DNA of 64,000 nucleotides from positions 4,464,001 to 4,528,000 of the forward strand of contig NZ_BAAAYL010000001.1 of assembly GCF_039536205.1 (NCBI RefSeq), read 5' to 3'. Both the position numbers and the translations under genes were made by a program. The notes under the pieces were generated by a model. It was not told the origin of the DNA and did no database searches. It saw nothing but the letters and a program-made list of their open reading frames with translations. Below are positions 63,481-64,000 of the stretch, piece by piece. Numbering within the stretch: the stretch's first letter is position 1; every line of letters starts with the position of its first letter. This DNA comes from Streptomyces sannanensis. Its GTDB lineage: Bacteria; Actinomycetota; Actinomycetes; Streptomycetales; Streptomycetaceae.

Positions 63481-64000
63481 TCAAAGACCGAGCAGCCAGC
63501 GCCCACCGCCGACGAGCGAGCAGAGCGACACCGCGTGGAAGAAGAACAGCCACAGCACGGTCGGCACGTTCGTGAGACGCGACAGCTGATCGGCGTCCGA
63601 ATCCGATGCGTCGCCGTGCCGGCGCTTCATCTGGAGCTCGAAGGCCGGGCGTACCCCGCCGAGAAGCAGGAACCACACCGCCGTGTAGGCGAAAGCAGCC
63701 TGCACCCTGTCGTCGGCCTGCCAGGAGACCAGCAGGAAGGCCGCACCCGTGACGATCACCGTAAGCGCCCCGTACGCGTTGCGGATCATCACCAGCATCG
63801 CGACGAGCAGCGCCGTCGCCGCCCAGAGCAGCAGCGTGACATGGTGCGCGGCCAGCAGCCAGGCACCGCCGAGCCCCAGCAGTGGGGGCGCGGGGTAGCC
63901 GGCCGCGGCGGTGAGGATCATGCCGAGGCCGGTGGGCCTGCCACGGCTGACGGTCAGCCCCGAGGTGTCCGAGTGCAGCCGGATGCCCTGGAGCCGACGG
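63481..64000 (-). CDS. M50-family metallopeptidase, C-terminal part
   Basis: The gene enters from the right edge; about 173 codons are visible. The visible N-side reads [20 protein letters not shown], the stretch that follows the HExxH motif in actinobacterial M50B-like peptidases, then several transmembrane helices ([50 protein letters not shown]). The active-site motif itself would lie outside the window. Confidence 0.8.
   Translation of the reverse strand, partial: RRLQGIRLHSDTSGLTVSRGRPTGLGMILTAAAGYPAPPLLGLGGAWLLAAHHVTLLLWAATALLVAMLVMIRNAYGALTVIVTGAAFLLVSWQADDRVQAAFAYTAVWFLLLGGVRPAFELQMKRRHGDASDSDADQLSRLTNVPTVLWLFFFHAVSLCSLVGGGRWLLGL

Overview
The window looks like part of the core chromosome arm of a Streptomyces species. 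Reasons: very high G+C with strong third-position bias, GTG and TTG starts after AAGGAG/GGAGG sites, a WhiB7/WblC-type regulator, a mycoredoxin, three sites matching the SigR promoter GGAAT-N18-GTT, adjacent AdnA/AdnB-like motor-nucleases, and long GC hairpins without U-tracts as terminators. The gene order resembles what I recall of the S. coelicolor region from wblC to aroA near sigR; this was not searched.

Layout. 1-10.1 kb: housekeeping and unknown genes (NYN-domain protein, alpha/beta hydrolases, DEAD-box helicase with a repeated basic tail, ferritin-like protein, DUF3107, TetR regulator, DUF3152 zincin). 10.2-10.7 kb: a gene-poor patch with two large palindromes and possible decayed coding sequence. 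10.7-14.9 kb: a tightly overlapping operon (DUF3492 glycosyltransferase, membrane protein, 15-codon mini-ORF, epimerase, spherulin-4-like protein), probably for a cell-surface glycan. 14.9-21.2 kb: moeZ, a secreted TAP-like hydrolase, a membrane/pseudokinase/flippase-like fusion and an ATL protein. 21.3-30.3 kb: adnA and adnB, separated by a lipoprotein gene and a VapBC-like toxin-antitoxin pair that is flanked by a duplicated copy of the adnB 5' end.

30.3-37.9 kb: M20 dipeptidase, nudC, a frameshifted methyltransferase, mycoredoxin, uvrD2, and wblC behind a long leader with its own promoter, an upstream ORF and an attenuator. 37.9-50.1 kb: AarF-like kinase, ThiF-like protein, YgjP-like metalloprotease, a TerD-AIM24 cluster, NUDIX and DUF2342 proteins, an SDR, moaE followed by tandem repeats of its 3' end, and a Lon-like PDZ protease. 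50.3-58.5 kb: PPA1309, UPF0182, two identical initiator tRNA genes flanking a Sel1-repeat protein, and a divergent Fur-type regulator/catalase pair. 58.6-64 kb: CBS protein, hisN, a sugE-type SMR gene, rsgA, aroA and a partial M50 peptidase.

Themes: thiol/oxidative stress and antibiotic response (SigR sites, moeZ, mycoredoxin, wblC, catalase), double-strand-break repair (adnAB, uvrD2), and a notable spread of short Streptomyces-type repeats, some lying in frame inside adnB and perhaps adnA. I found no phage, insertion sequence, CRISPR array or biosynthetic cluster.
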